A DNA stretch of 64,000 bases from Flavobacterium sp. 90 (GTDB taxonomy: Bacteria > Bacteroidota > Bacteroidia > Flavobacteriales > Flavobacteriaceae): assembly GCF_004339525.1 (NCBI RefSeq), contig NZ_SMGE01000001.1, positions 4,092,001 through 4,156,000 on the forward strand. Direction: 5' to 3'. The notes beneath the pieces were generated by a model. That model was given only the letters and a program-made list of their open reading frames with translations, had not been told where the DNA came from and made no database searches. Each line of letters starts with the position of its first letter. The first letter of the stretch is position 1. Below are positions 16,769 through 25,586 of this stretch, in pieces. A program made the position numbers and the translations under genes.

Positions 16769-18139
16769 ATGAAAAATATTTCTACTAAATATATATCTAT
16801 ATTTTCGTTTTTTCTTTTATTAGGACTTACGAGCTGTGATAATGCTTTGGATGTTGATCTTCCAAGCAATCAATTGTCATCAGAAAGTGTGTACTCTACA
16901 GAGTCAACCGCTGAGGCTGCTGTAAACGGAATCTACCAAAGCATGGTTGCAGATTTTTATTATTACAGAGTTCACGCTGTTCTTGGGCAAACATCTGATG
17001 AATTAGTGCCTAGAACAGGTATTGCAAATGTTTTCAGCTCTAATGAAATCCCTGAGACTGACGGAACAATAAACACTAATTGGGGCGAATTGTATAAAAC
17101 AATCTATAATGCTAATAACGTTGTTGAAGGAGTTACTAAAAGCACTACACTTAATGCTGCTAAAAGCAAAAATTGGATTGCCGAAGCAAAATTTTTAAGA
17201 GCATATTCTTATTTCTACCTGACCAATCTTTGGGGTAATGTACCTTTGGTATTGACTACAAATGTAGATGTATCAGCATTGTTGCCACAATCCTCGCAAG
17301 AAACGGTTTATGCACAAATTGTACTGGACTTAACTGATGCTTCAAAAGATCTTCCAACAGATTACAAAAATTATAAAGGCGAAAGAATCAGAGCTACAAA
17401 ATGGGCTGCTGAAGCTTTATTGGCAAGAGTAAATCTTTATCAGGAAAAATGGACAGAGGCTGCTGCTCATGCAACTGCAGTAATCAACCAGTCAGGTTCT
17501 TACAAAATGATTACGGATCTTGAACATAATAACAGTCCGTTTATTTCCGACAATAATGAAGCTATTCTTCAAATACCATATTTTAATGTTGATTATACTT
17601 ATGAAGGATCTTCGGTATTTACAACCGGTGGTACTTTTTTACTAAGAAAAGGCAATGCACTTTTTGAAACTGGTGATGCCAGAAAAACAAATTGGACAAT
17701 CGATATTAAAGATAGAAATGGTGTGTTTTTAGGTATTGCGCCTTATAAATATCAAAACGGTTTTAATAGTTCTCCTATAGAACGTTCAACCGTATTAAGA
17801 TTAGCAGAACTTTATTTAATAAGAGCCGAAGCCAGAGTAAAATCAAATGATATTACCGGAGCTCAGCAAGATATAAACGTAATTAGAAACAGAGCTTTGT
17901 TGGGATCTACTACTTTAACAGATCCAAATCAATTGTTAGATTTAATTGCTCTGGAAAGACAACGTGAGTTTTTTGCAGAAAACGGACACCGTTGGCTGGA
18001 TCTTAAAAGAACCGGAAAACTAGATGAAACACTTTCTGTTTTACCGGGTAAAATCTGGAAAAGTACAGATAGTTTATATCCTATTCCAGAGCCGGCTATT
18101 CGCTCTAATCCCTTCTTAATCCAAAATTCAGGATACTAA
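16769..18139 (+). CDS. SusD/RagB outer-membrane lipoprotein
   Basis: A 456-aa SusD-family substrate-capture lipoprotein with a lipobox (LLGLTSC, Cys23). The residues after Cys, DNALDVD, are acidic, as in surface-exported lipoproteins of this phylum. The SusD TPR-rich core is visible (AEAKFLRAYSYFYLTNLWGNVPLVL), and so is the C-terminal motif LIALERQREFFAENGHRWLDLKRTG. It caps the SusC barrel encoded 11 bp upstream. A hairpin at 18153-18189 separates it from the ABC ATPase gene, so the downstream genes may be expressed at a lower level. Confidence 0.92.
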   Translation: MKNISTKYISIFSFFLLLGLTSCDNALDVDLPSNQLSSESVYSTESTAEAAVNGIYQSMVADFYYYRVHAVLGQTSDELVPRTGIANVFSSNEIPETDGTINTNWGELYKTIYNANNVVEGVTKSTTLNAAKSKNWIAEAKFLRAYSYFYLTNLWGNVPLVLTTNVDVSALLPQSSQETVYAQIVLDLTDASKDLPTDYKNYKGERIRATKWAAEALLARVNLYQEKWTEAAAHATAVINQSGSYKMITDLEHNNSPFISDNNEAILQIPYFNVDYTYEGSSVFTTGGTFLLRKGNALFETGDARKTNWTIDIKDRNGVFLGIAPYKYQNGFNSSPIERSTVLRLAELYLIRAEARVKSNDITGAQQDINVIRNRALLGSTTLTDPNQLLDLIALERQREFFAENGHRWLDLKRTGKLDETLSVLPGKIWKSTDSLYPIPEPAIRSNPFLIQNSGY

Positions 18140-18152
18140 TTATTAAAAGTAA

Positions 18153-18189
18153 CGCAAGAATGTGTTTTCAGTAAAAATACATTCTTGCG
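18153..18189 (+). terminator. Hairpin between susD and the ABC genes
   Basis: Perfect 11-bp arms CGCAAGAATGT (18153-18163) and ACATTCTTGCG (18179-18189), followed by ATTTT. It is likely a partial terminator or an mRNA-stabilising stem inside the operon; the ABC gene starts 16 bp later. Confidence 0.6.
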
Positions 18190-18204
18190 ATTTTAAAAAA
18201 CACT

Positions 18205-19152
18205 ATGGAAACAACAATTGTAAGAGTTGAGGACTTGTCACATCAATACAGTAAGGATTGGGCAATACAAAATATAAGTTTTGAAATCAAAGAAAACAGA
18301 ATTTTAGGTCTTTTAGGATCAAATGGAGCAGGAAAATCAACCACAATGAATATCCTTTGCGGTGTATTAAATCAAACCAAAGGAAATATTTTTATTGACG
18401 GAATTAATCTGAAAGAAAACCCTGTTGAAGCCAAAAAGCTAATTGGTTTTTTACCGCAAACACCACCTTTGCATTTGGATTTAACCGTAAACGAATATTT
18501 AATTCACTGCGCAGAATTACGTCATGTAAAAAAAGAAGATTTGCACAAAGCTGTTGAAAGAGCTAAAGAACAATGTGGAATTGCACATTTCAGCAATCGC
18601 CTTATTCGTAATCTTTCAGGCGGTTATCGTCAGCGTGTGGGAATTGCTCAGGCGATAATTCACGAACCAAAATTGGTAGTTTTAGATGAACCTACAAACG
18701 GATTAGATCCCAATCAGATTTTAGAAGTTAGAAATTTAATTAAGAAAATAGCTAAAGATAAAGCTGTGATTTTTTCTTCGCATATTCTTTCTGAAGTTCA
18801 GGCAACTTGTCAGGATATCAGAATGATCGAGAACGGACACATGGTTTTTTCTGATACACTTGACGCTTTCAACAATTATATTGAAGCCGACAAATTAACT
18901 GCAAGTTTTGAAAATCCGCCAAGTATTGAAGCATTAACTGATATTGCCGAAATTACAGCTGCTGTCTTTCTTTCTCCTAAAAAAGTTCAGATAACCTTTA
19001 CCGGAACACAGGAAATTGCCGAAAAAATTATTTCGCTAAGCGTATATAATAATTGGAAATTAAGAGAAATTCAATTTGAAAAAGTCTCTCTTGATGAAAT
19101 TTTTGCTCAGTTATCTAAAAAAGCACCTTCTAAAAACGCTATTCTTTCTTAA
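18205..19152 (+). CDS. ABC transporter ATP-binding protein (GldA/NosF-like)
   Basis: A 315-aa ATPase with Walker A GSNGAGKST (38-46), Q-loop FLPQTPP, signature NLSGGYRQR, Walker B LVVLDEPTNGLDP and the switch His in IFSSHILSE. The C-terminal 80 residues are an extension usual in exporters of the ABC-2 type. It resembles GldA and other ATPases that pair with GldF-like permeases. It should power the fused permease encoded 13 bp downstream. Confidence 0.9.
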   Translation: METTIVRVEDLSHQYSKDWAIQNISFEIKENRILGLLGSNGAGKSTTMNILCGVLNQTKGNIFIDGINLKENPVEAKKLIGFLPQTPPLHLDLTVNEYLIHCAELRHVKKEDLHKAVERAKEQCGIAHFSNRLIRNLSGGYRQRVGIAQAIIHEPKLVVLDEPTNGLDPNQILEVRNLIKKIAKDKAVIFSSHILSEVQATCQDIRMIENGHMVFSDTLDAFNNYIEADKLTASFENPPSIEALTDIAEITAAVFLSPKKVQITFTGTQEIAEKIISLSVYNNWKLREIQFEKVSLDEIFAQLSKKAPSKNAILS

Positions 19153-19165
19153 AACAAAAAAACAA

Positions 19166-21433
19166 ATGAAAACAATATATAGAATTGCTAAAACAGAACT
19201 CAACACGATGTTTTATTCGCCGGTTGCGTGGGTTGTTTTAGTTATATTTTCGATCCAGTCAAGCTGGAAATTCTTTGACTCTCTGGAACGCTTTGAGAAA
19301 TCTCAAAAAATGGGAGAAGGAATGAGTAATTTATCACAAATTATTTTTTCAGGTTTCAGTGGTTTATATACAGAAATGCAGAATTATTTATACTTATATG
19401 TTCCGCTTTTAACAATGGGATTAATAAGCCGTGAAATCAACAGCGGTTCTATCAAACTGTTGCTTTCATCTCCTATAAAAATAAAAGATATCGTATTAGG
19501 AAAATATCTTGCCATTGCAGCTTATTGTTTATTATTCGTTGCAATATTGGGATTACAAGTTGTGATTGCTTATTTCTCTATTGATCATTTAGATTTAAAA
19601 TTTGCCATTTCAGGATTAATAGGGTTGTATTTATTAGTATGTACCTATGCCGCAATCGGTCTGTTTATGTCTTGTCTGACTTCTTACCAAGTCGTTGCAG
19701 CCATAAGTACTTTGGTTGTTTTAGCAGGTTTAAATTTTATTGGAAAACTTTGGCAGGATATCGAATATGTAAAAGACATTACTTATTTCCTTTCGATTGC
19801 CGGACGTGCCAATGAAATGCTTGAAGGTCTTTTGATTAGTAAAGATGTATTATACTTTATTTTGGTAAGCGGTCTTTTTATCGGACTTAGTATTTACAAA
19901 TTACAAACTGGTAGAGATGCGCAATCCGTTTCTAAAAGAGCCATAAAATATACGGCTTTAATAAGTGTGGTTCTGGCACTTGGTTACATCACATCAAGAG
20001 CACCATTGACGATGTATTATGACATGACCAGAACAAAAGACAGAACGCTTACAGAGAATAGTTTAAATATTGTCAAAAAAATAGATGGTCCAATTAAGAT
20101 TACGACTTATGTAAACTTATTAGATATCAATTATTATATGGCTATGCCGTATTCTCAAAATCAGGATATTTCAAGTTTTGAAAACTACACCCGTTTTTTG
20201 CCCCAAACAGAAATGGAATATGTGTATTATTATGATACTTCGGGAAATGAAGCCTTGTATGCACAAAATCCCGGATTAAGCGATAAACAGCTTGCTGATA
20301 AATTGATCGAAACGCAGGATTTAAAGCTCAAAAAATTATATTCTCCTGAGGAAATTAAAAAAGTTATTGATTTAAAACCAGAACAAAACCGAGTTGTAAG
20401 AACCGTAGAATACAACGGAAAGAAGACATTTTTAAGAATGTATGATGATTTGTTCAAAGTTCCGAGCGAAAAAGAAATCTCAGCATCTTTGAAACGTTTA
20501 GTGGTTCCGAATCCAAAAATTGTTTTTGCAAGCGGAAACATGGAACGCAGCATTGACAAAAACGGAGACAAAAATTACAAAACAGGATTTAATGAAATCA
20601 CTTTTAGATATTCTCTAATCAATCAGGGATTTGATGTTTCAACAGTAGATATTAATGCGCAGGATATTCCGCAACAAGCTACTATTTTAATTATTGCCGA
20701 TCCAAAAACGGAATTAAGCCAAGGCGCAATTGACAGAATTTCTAAATATATAGACCAAGGAAAAAACTTAATGCTTTTGGCAGAACCGGAAACCAATTCG
20801 GCTTTAGCTGCAATTACGGATAAATTAGGTTTAAGTTTTACAAAACAAACATTAGTGCAGGAAAGCGAAACTAATTCTCCTGATTATCTCGTAACAGATT
20901 TTCTAAAAGATGCAAATCCTGGTATTATTAAATTTAGTAAAACCAGAAGCAATAATCCGATTCCGCTTTTAGGAAGCAGCGGAATTATAACTACCAAAGA
21001 TGCCGGATTTAAAGTAACGCCACTTTTAAAAACTAATAATCAGCCTGCTTGGGAATCTCAGAGCGGAATTACTTCATTTCCTCAAGATTTGAAAAAGCAA
21101 CCTTCTGTAAAAGGAGTTCCGCTTGTTGTGGCTTTAACGCGAAATGTAAATGGAAAATCTCAAAAAATAATTGTAGCCGGAGATGCTGATTTTATGGGCA
21201 ATGCCGAATTAAGCCGTGCCGGATCTGGAACATTTCAGTTTGTAACCGATCTTTTTAGCTGGTTTAGCAATTACGAATTCCCAATTGATACAACTCGTCC
21301 CGAAAATACCGATAAGAAAATAACCATAAATTCAAATCAGGTTTTCATCAATAAAATTGTATTCATCGGATTATTTCCATTATTGATCATATTAAGCGGC
21401 GCTTTTATACTTATTAGAAGAAACAGAAGATAA
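19166..21433 (+). CDS. ABC-2 permease fused to GldG-like periplasmic domain (GldF-GldG fusion type)
   Basis: About 755 aa. The N-terminal 270 residues are an ABC-2 permease with six membrane segments (for example VAWVVLVIFSIQSSW and LLVCTYAAIGLFMSCLTSY). A seventh (YTALISVVLALGYITS) leads into a large periplasmic region that starts with the GldG hallmark LTENSLNIVKKIDGPIKITTY. A final segment near the C-terminus (IVFIGLFPLLIILSGAFIL) ends in RRNRR. In the gliding machinery of Flavobacterium GldF and GldG are separate genes; here they are one chain. An in-frame ATG at 19076 lies inside the ATPase gene in another frame and is not credible; 19166 gives the standard MKTIYRIAKTEL permease start. 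Confidence 0.85.
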   Translation: MKTIYRIAKTELNTMFYSPVAWVVLVIFSIQSSWKFFDSLERFEKSQKMGEGMSNLSQIIFSGFSGLYTEMQNYLYLYVPLLTMGLISREINSGSIKLLLSSPIKIKDIVLGKYLAIAAYCLLFVAILGLQVVIAYFSIDHLDLKFAISGLIGLYLLVCTYAAIGLFMSCLTSYQVVAAISTLVVLAGLNFIGKLWQDIEYVKDITYFLSIAGRANEMLEGLLISKDVLYFILVSGLFIGLSIYKLQTGRDAQSVSKRAIKYTALISVVLALGYITSRAPLTMYYDMTRTKDRTLTENSLNIVKKIDGPIKITTYVNLLDINYYMAMPYSQNQDISSFENYTRFLPQTEMEYVYYYDTSGNEALYAQNPGLSDKQLADKLIETQDLKLKKLYSPEEIKKVIDLKPEQNRVVRTVEYNGKKTFLRMYDDLFKVPSEKEISASLKRLVVPNPKIVFASGNMERSIDKNGDKNYKTGFNEITFRYSLINQGFDVSTVDINAQDIPQQATILIIADPKTELSQGAIDRISKYIDQGKNLMLLAEPETNSALAAITDKLGLSFTKQTLVQESETNSPDYLVTDFLKDANPGIIKFSKTRSNNPIPLLGSSGIITTKDAGFKVTPLLKTNNQPAWESQSGITSFPQDLKKQPSVKGVPLVVALTRNVNGKSQKIIVAGDADFMGNAELSRAGSGTFQFVTDLFSWFSNYEFPIDTTRPENTDKKITINSNQVFINKIVFIGLFPLLIILSGAFILIRRNRR

Positions 21434-21444
21434 AAAATATCAAA

Positions 21445-24258
21445 ATGAATACTAAAAAAAATATCATCCTTGGAATTTTGTTTTTGTCTTTTAGCGGAGC
21501 ATTTGCTCAATTCAAAACCACAATTCCGCTGAATAAAAACGTTACAACCGGAAAATTAAAAAATGGTTTGACCTATTATATTCTGCATAATGAAGAGCCA
21601 AAAGACAGAGCGAGTTTTTATTTTATTCAAAACGTTGGCGCTATTTTAGAAGATGACAATCAAAACGGATTGGCACATTTTCTGGAACATATGGCTTTTA
21701 ACGGAACAGAACATTTTAAAGGAAAAGGAATCATTAAAATGCTGGAAAAAAACGGAGTAAGTTTTGGTAAAGATATCAACGCTTTTACCGCTCAGGACGA
21801 AACCGTTTATAACATTAGTACCGTTCCGGTTAACAACCAAAAACTAATTGATTCTACGCTTTGGGTGCTGCACGATTGGTCAGGTTCATTATCGTTAACA
21901 GATGCTGAAATTGATGCCGAAAGAGGCGTAATCAGAGAAGAATGGAGAACCAGAAGAACAAGTGATTTCCGTTTGAAACATCAAACAGATGCCGTTTTAT
22001 ACAAAGGTTCAAAATACAGTAAAAGAGACGTTATTGGAGATTTAGATATCATCAATAATTTTAAATATCAGGAATTACGCAATTACTATAAAAAATGGTA
22101 CAGACCAGATTTACAAGCTGTTATTATAGTTGGAGATATTGACGTAAAAGAGATGGAGCAAAAAGTAAAAACGATATTCTCCGGAATTCCGCTTATGAAA
22201 AAAGCTGCTGTCAGAACTTATGAAACAATACCGAAACACGATGAATTGTATTTTGGAACTGCCTCTGATAAAGAAGCTTCTTCAACCGTAATTACTTTGA
22301 GATATATTTTTGATGAACCATTGGTAAAAGACAGTTTGGTAATACGCAAAAATGTAATGAACTCTTTTTATACCAATATTTTAAACAATCGTTTTAAAGA
22401 ATTGATCTTAAAAAATCAAGGTTCAAGTTTGAATTTGAGCAGTTATTTTGGCGGAATTTCAAGATTAAGCAACAGTTATAATATTTCGGCTTCAGCCAAA
22501 AAAGGAAAATCTTTAGAAGCATTTGAAGAAGCTTATACTGAAGCAGAACGTTTGAACCGATTTGGTGCTGTACAAGCCGAATTAGACCGAACAAAAAAGC
22601 TTTTTATCAGTTCATACGATGATTTTATCAGCAACAAAGATAAAGTAGACAGTGATAGTTGGGCGGATAAATTGATTGATTATTTCTTAAAAGCAAAACC
22701 GTTTCTAACGGCGGAAGACGATTATAAGCAAATTGTAGGCATTATAAATAGTATTTCGCTTGACGAATTAAATGCGTATGCAAAAACGATTCAGAAGCCA
22801 ACAAATCAGGTTGTTTTAGTAACAGGTTCTGATGAAGATAAAAATAGTTTTCCTACCAAAGAAGCAGTTGTTAACGTAATGAAAAAGGTAGAAAGCAAAA
22901 CGTTGGAACCTTATGTTAAAAAGGTAAATAATGCACCTTTAGTAGCAAAAGAACTAAAACCTGCTGCGATTAAAAAAACATTTGAAGTAGCCGGAATCAA
23001 AGATGCAAAAGGATATATTTTAGAAAATGATGCTAAAATAATTGTATTGCCAACAACGTATTCTCAAGATCAGATTGTGTTTTCGGCATATTCAAAAGGT
23101 GGAAAATCATTGGTAAAAACAGAAGATTTATCCTCAGCAGAAATTGCAACTACAATTGCAAAATCATCTGGTTTAGGAAATTTTGATAACATTGGTTTAA
23201 AAGAAAAACTAACCGGAAAAGTTGCGCAGGCGAGTCCGTTTATTGGCGAAAATACACAAGGTTTTCAGGGAAGTTCTAATAAAGCCGATTTCGAAACAAT
23301 GCTTCAGTTGGTTTATCTTTCTTTTGAATCGCCTCGCTTTGATCCAAATATTTTCAATATTCTAAAAGAGCAATATAAAAACCGTTTAGAAACTATTAAA
23401 AAAGATAACGGAAGCGTTTTTAAAGACTCAGTTGATTTGGCAAATTCGAATCATAATCCAAGAACTTTTTTATTCAACGATAAATTTCTGGAAACAATCG
23501 ACCTGAAAAAAGCGGAGAATATCTACCGTGACCGAATTAAAAATGCAGCTGATTTTACATTTATTTTCGTTGGAAATATTCCGGATTCAGCATTAGAATT
23601 AATTCAGAAATACATCGGAAATATCAATTCTAATCCAGCTTTAAAAGAGAATTTCAAAGATCATAATATCGAACCTGCAAAAGGTAAAACAGTAGTTCAT
23701 TTCAAACGTCCGATGGAAGTTGTTAAATCGACGGTTTATCTTAGTTTGACTGGAAAAACAGAATACAGCAAAGAAAATGCATTGAGTATTTATATCATAG
23801 GCGAAATATTATCAAAGCGATTTTTGCAAACCATTCGTGAAGAAGAAGGCGGAAGTTATGGTGTAAATGTAGGAGGAAATCTGGAGCTAATTCCAAAACC
23901 TACTTTTGATCTTTCCCTGACTTTTGATTGTGATCCTGATAAACAAGAAAAATTAATGCAGATTGTCTGGAAAGAATTAAATGATTTAAAAACGAATCCA
24001 GTCAATGCAAATGATTTAGAAGATATTAAAAAAGCACTTTTAAAGAGCAGAGAAGAATCACTTAAAACCAATTCTTTTTGGAACAATACGATTTACAATA
24101 ACAGCTTAAATCAGATTCCGTTTTTGCAGGATGAAGAATATAAAAATTTAATTTCTAAAATTAATCAAAAAACTATTCAGCAGTTTAGTAAGCACGTCTT
24201 GGATAGTTCTAGTAGTGTCGAAGTTATTATGAGCCCTGAAAGCCAATCAGGGAAGTAA
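21445..24258 (+). CDS. Periplasmic M16 (insulinase/pitrilysin) zinc protease
   Basis: A 937-aa two-halved M16 protease with a signal peptide (LGILFLSFSGAFAQ). The inverted zinc motif HFLEH is at residues 78-82 and the third ligand is probably Glu159 in DAERGVIREEW. The C-terminal half (about 500-930) is the inactive partner with EEEGGSYGVNV. Such enzymes degrade short to medium peptides inside a closed chamber. The gene lies 11 bp after the fused permease and ends at a strong terminator. Its presence is the main argument that the SusCD pair upstream handles peptides. Confidence 0.9.
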   Translation: MNTKKNIILGILFLSFSGAFAQFKTTIPLNKNVTTGKLKNGLTYYILHNEEPKDRASFYFIQNVGAILEDDNQNGLAHFLEHMAFNGTEHFKGKGIIKMLEKNGVSFGKDINAFTAQDETVYNISTVPVNNQKLIDSTLWVLHDWSGSLSLTDAEIDAERGVIREEWRTRRTSDFRLKHQTDAVLYKGSKYSKRDVIGDLDIINNFKYQELRNYYKKWYRPDLQAVIIVGDIDVKEMEQKVKTIFSGIPLMKKAAVRTYETIPKHDELYFGTASDKEASSTVITLRYIFDEPLVKDSLVIRKNVMNSFYTNILNNRFKELILKNQGSSLNLSSYFGGISRLSNSYNISASAKKGKSLEAFEEAYTEAERLNRFGAVQAELDRTKKLFISSYDDFISNKDKVDSDSWADKLIDYFLKAKPFLTAEDDYKQIVGIINSISLDELNAYAKTIQKPTNQVVLVTGSDEDKNSFPTKEAVVNVMKKVESKTLEPYVKKVNNAPLVAKELKPAAIKKTFEVAGIKDAKGYILENDAKIIVLPTTYSQDQIVFSAYSKGGKSLVKTEDLSSAEIATTIAKSSGLGNFDNIGLKEKLTGKVAQASPFIGENTQGFQGSSNKADFETMLQLVYLSFESPRFDPNIFNILKEQYKNRLETIKKDNGSVFKDSVDLANSNHNPRTFLFNDKFLETIDLKKAENIYRDRIKNAADFTFIFVGNIPDSALELIQKYIGNINSNPALKENFKDHNIEPAKGKTVVHFKRPMEVVKSTVYLSLTGKTEYSKENALSIYIIGEILSKRFLQTIREEEGGSYGVNVGGNLELIPKPTFDLSLTFDCDPDKQEKLMQIVWKELNDLKTNPVNANDLEDIKKALLKSREESLKTNSFWNNTIYNNSLNQIPFLQDEEYKNLISKINQKTIQQFSKHVLDSSSSVEVIMSPESQSGK

Positions 24259-24296
24259 AATACTTTAGATTCATTTTTATTTTATTAGTCATTAAA

Positions 24297-24324
24297 GGTT
24301 GTCTTCCCCAAGGCAGCCTTTTTT
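24297..24324 (+). terminator. Terminator of the SusCD-ABC-M16 operon
   Basis: Stem GGTTGTCTT (24297-24305) with AAGGCAGCC (24310-24318), including two G-T pairs, a CCCC loop and a following TTTTTTG run. Confidence 0.8.
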
Positions 24325-24448
24325 GTTTTGTACCATTTAATTTTATAATAAAAAAAAACAAAAACTGACTGATTTTCAGTAAGAATACAGGCTTTTTTTA
24401 GACATTCTCCAGGAAAAGAAAATAATAGGTTTTGAAATTTTCGATGTT

Positions 24449-25195
24449 TTACCAGCTTCCTTTTAGACCTTCTTTCAAAGCATTGTTATATTTTTCTAAA
24501 TCAAAACTATACAAATCCGGAGCTTTATGTGCGCCACCTTTTCTTGATTCATCTAGTTTAACTAAAATATCATAACGCAATATCTTGCGATAAAAATTAC
24601 CACGATTGAGTTTTTTGCCCAAAATAGCTTCATACAATTTTTGAAGTTCCGGCATCGTAAATTTCTCCGGTAAAAGATTATAACCAATCGGGTGATTGTT
24701 TAATTGCTCGCGAACGGTAAGCAAAGCCTTGTCAAGAATGCTTCTGTGATCCATCATAAACGCAGGAAGATTATCCACAGATTGCCATTCGACATTAGTA
24801 GAATATTGGTCAATAACTAAATTTACTTTAGAATATTCTGCCAATGCATAATATCCAATTGAAACAAATCGCTGTTTGTTCCAGATGGTGTCATCATGTT
24901 GCTCAAAAGCACTTTCAGAACGTTTAAGATTTCCAAAAGTATAAAATTGCTGTAAGTAAATATTCTCTGTTCCGGTTCTGTCTTTTAAGATGCGAACTGC
25001 AGCATCATCAACGTTTTCTTCTTTTTTTACATAACCTCCCGGAAGCCCCCAAGAATCCAAATCCTTCATCTTTACCGTTAAAACATGAAGCGAGTTTTCT
25101 TTAAAGCTAAAAATGGCACAGTCGATAGAAAGAGTCGGTATATATTTTTTAAACGACTCTTCAGATTGTATTTCAAGTATCTTTTTTAATTCCAT
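24449..25195 (-). CDS. Nudix-winged-helix transcriptional regulator (NrtR/AraR-like)
   Basis: A 248-aa protein with an N-terminal Nudix domain (about 20-145) and a C-terminal winged helix (about 160-240, with LPEKFTMPELQKLYEAILGKKLNRGNFYRKIL). The Nudix box reads GGYVKKEENVDDAAV then RILKDRTG: the catalytic glutamates of REUxEExG are replaced by Ile, Asp and Arg. It is therefore likely a ligand sensor without hydrolase activity, as in the NrtR family that controls NAD or sugar metabolism in many bacteria. It is divergent from a TonB receptor and GH3 operon, which it probably controls through the palindrome at 25533. Confidence 0.85.
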   Translation of the reverse strand: MELKKILEIQSEESFKKYIPTLSIDCAIFSFKENSLHVLTVKMKDLDSWGLPGGYVKKEENVDDAAVRILKDRTGTENIYLQQFYTFGNLKRSESAFEQHDDTIWNKQRFVSIGYYALAEYSKVNLVIDQYSTNVEWQSVDNLPAFMMDHRSILDKALLTVREQLNNHPIGYNLLPEKFTMPELQKLYEAILGKKLNRGNFYRKILRYDILVKLDESRKGGAHKAPDLYSFDLEKYNNALKEGLKGSW

Positions 25196-25532
25196 TCGGC
25201 TATAATTAATTCCAAATTTAAGCTTTTTGAAAGTTAAAAGTCAAATCACTACAATTTTTTCTGACATTTTGTTTTTAGGCGAAAGAAAAAATTGAGTTTA
25301 TAAAAGGGATAAATTCCGAACCTCTTTTTTGTCCTCATTGTTTTAAGGTCATCCTGACTTTAACCACTGTTTTCAATACTTTACGCAAACGAGGTAGTTG
25401 TTTTTTTTCTGTTTTAGAACTATGCAATGATAATTCTTCTTTATTGTTTTTATGGAATTTAAAGGTTGATAATAATGCGATTATGAAAATTATTAAGGTA
25501 TTTATTTGTTGATATGAGAATTTGTTTTTAAT

Positions 25533-25553
25533 ATTGCTTCATAATGAAGCAAT
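25533..25553. promoter_or_regulatory. Perfect 21-bp palindrome, candidate operator of the Nudix-type regulator
   Basis: Arms ATTGCTTCAT and ATGAAGCAAT around a single central A, 34 bp before the TonB receptor start. NrtR-type regulators are known to bind palindromes of about this length. The rest of the 391-bp divergent gap (25196-25586) shows no gene and no clear TAnnTTTG box. Confidence 0.6.
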
Positions 25554-25586
25554 GAAACTAAACTTACTTAACTTAAATACCACATT

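Noticed and set aside
19076..19165. Upstream start for the permease-GldG fusion
   Set aside because: It overlaps the ATPase gene in another frame; the ATG at 19166 has the right spacing and N-terminus.
18205..21433. ABC genes as the gliding-motility gldA-gldF-gldG genes themselves
   Set aside because: The permease and GldG parts are fused and the genes sit in a SusCD-protease operon; more likely a paralogous system.
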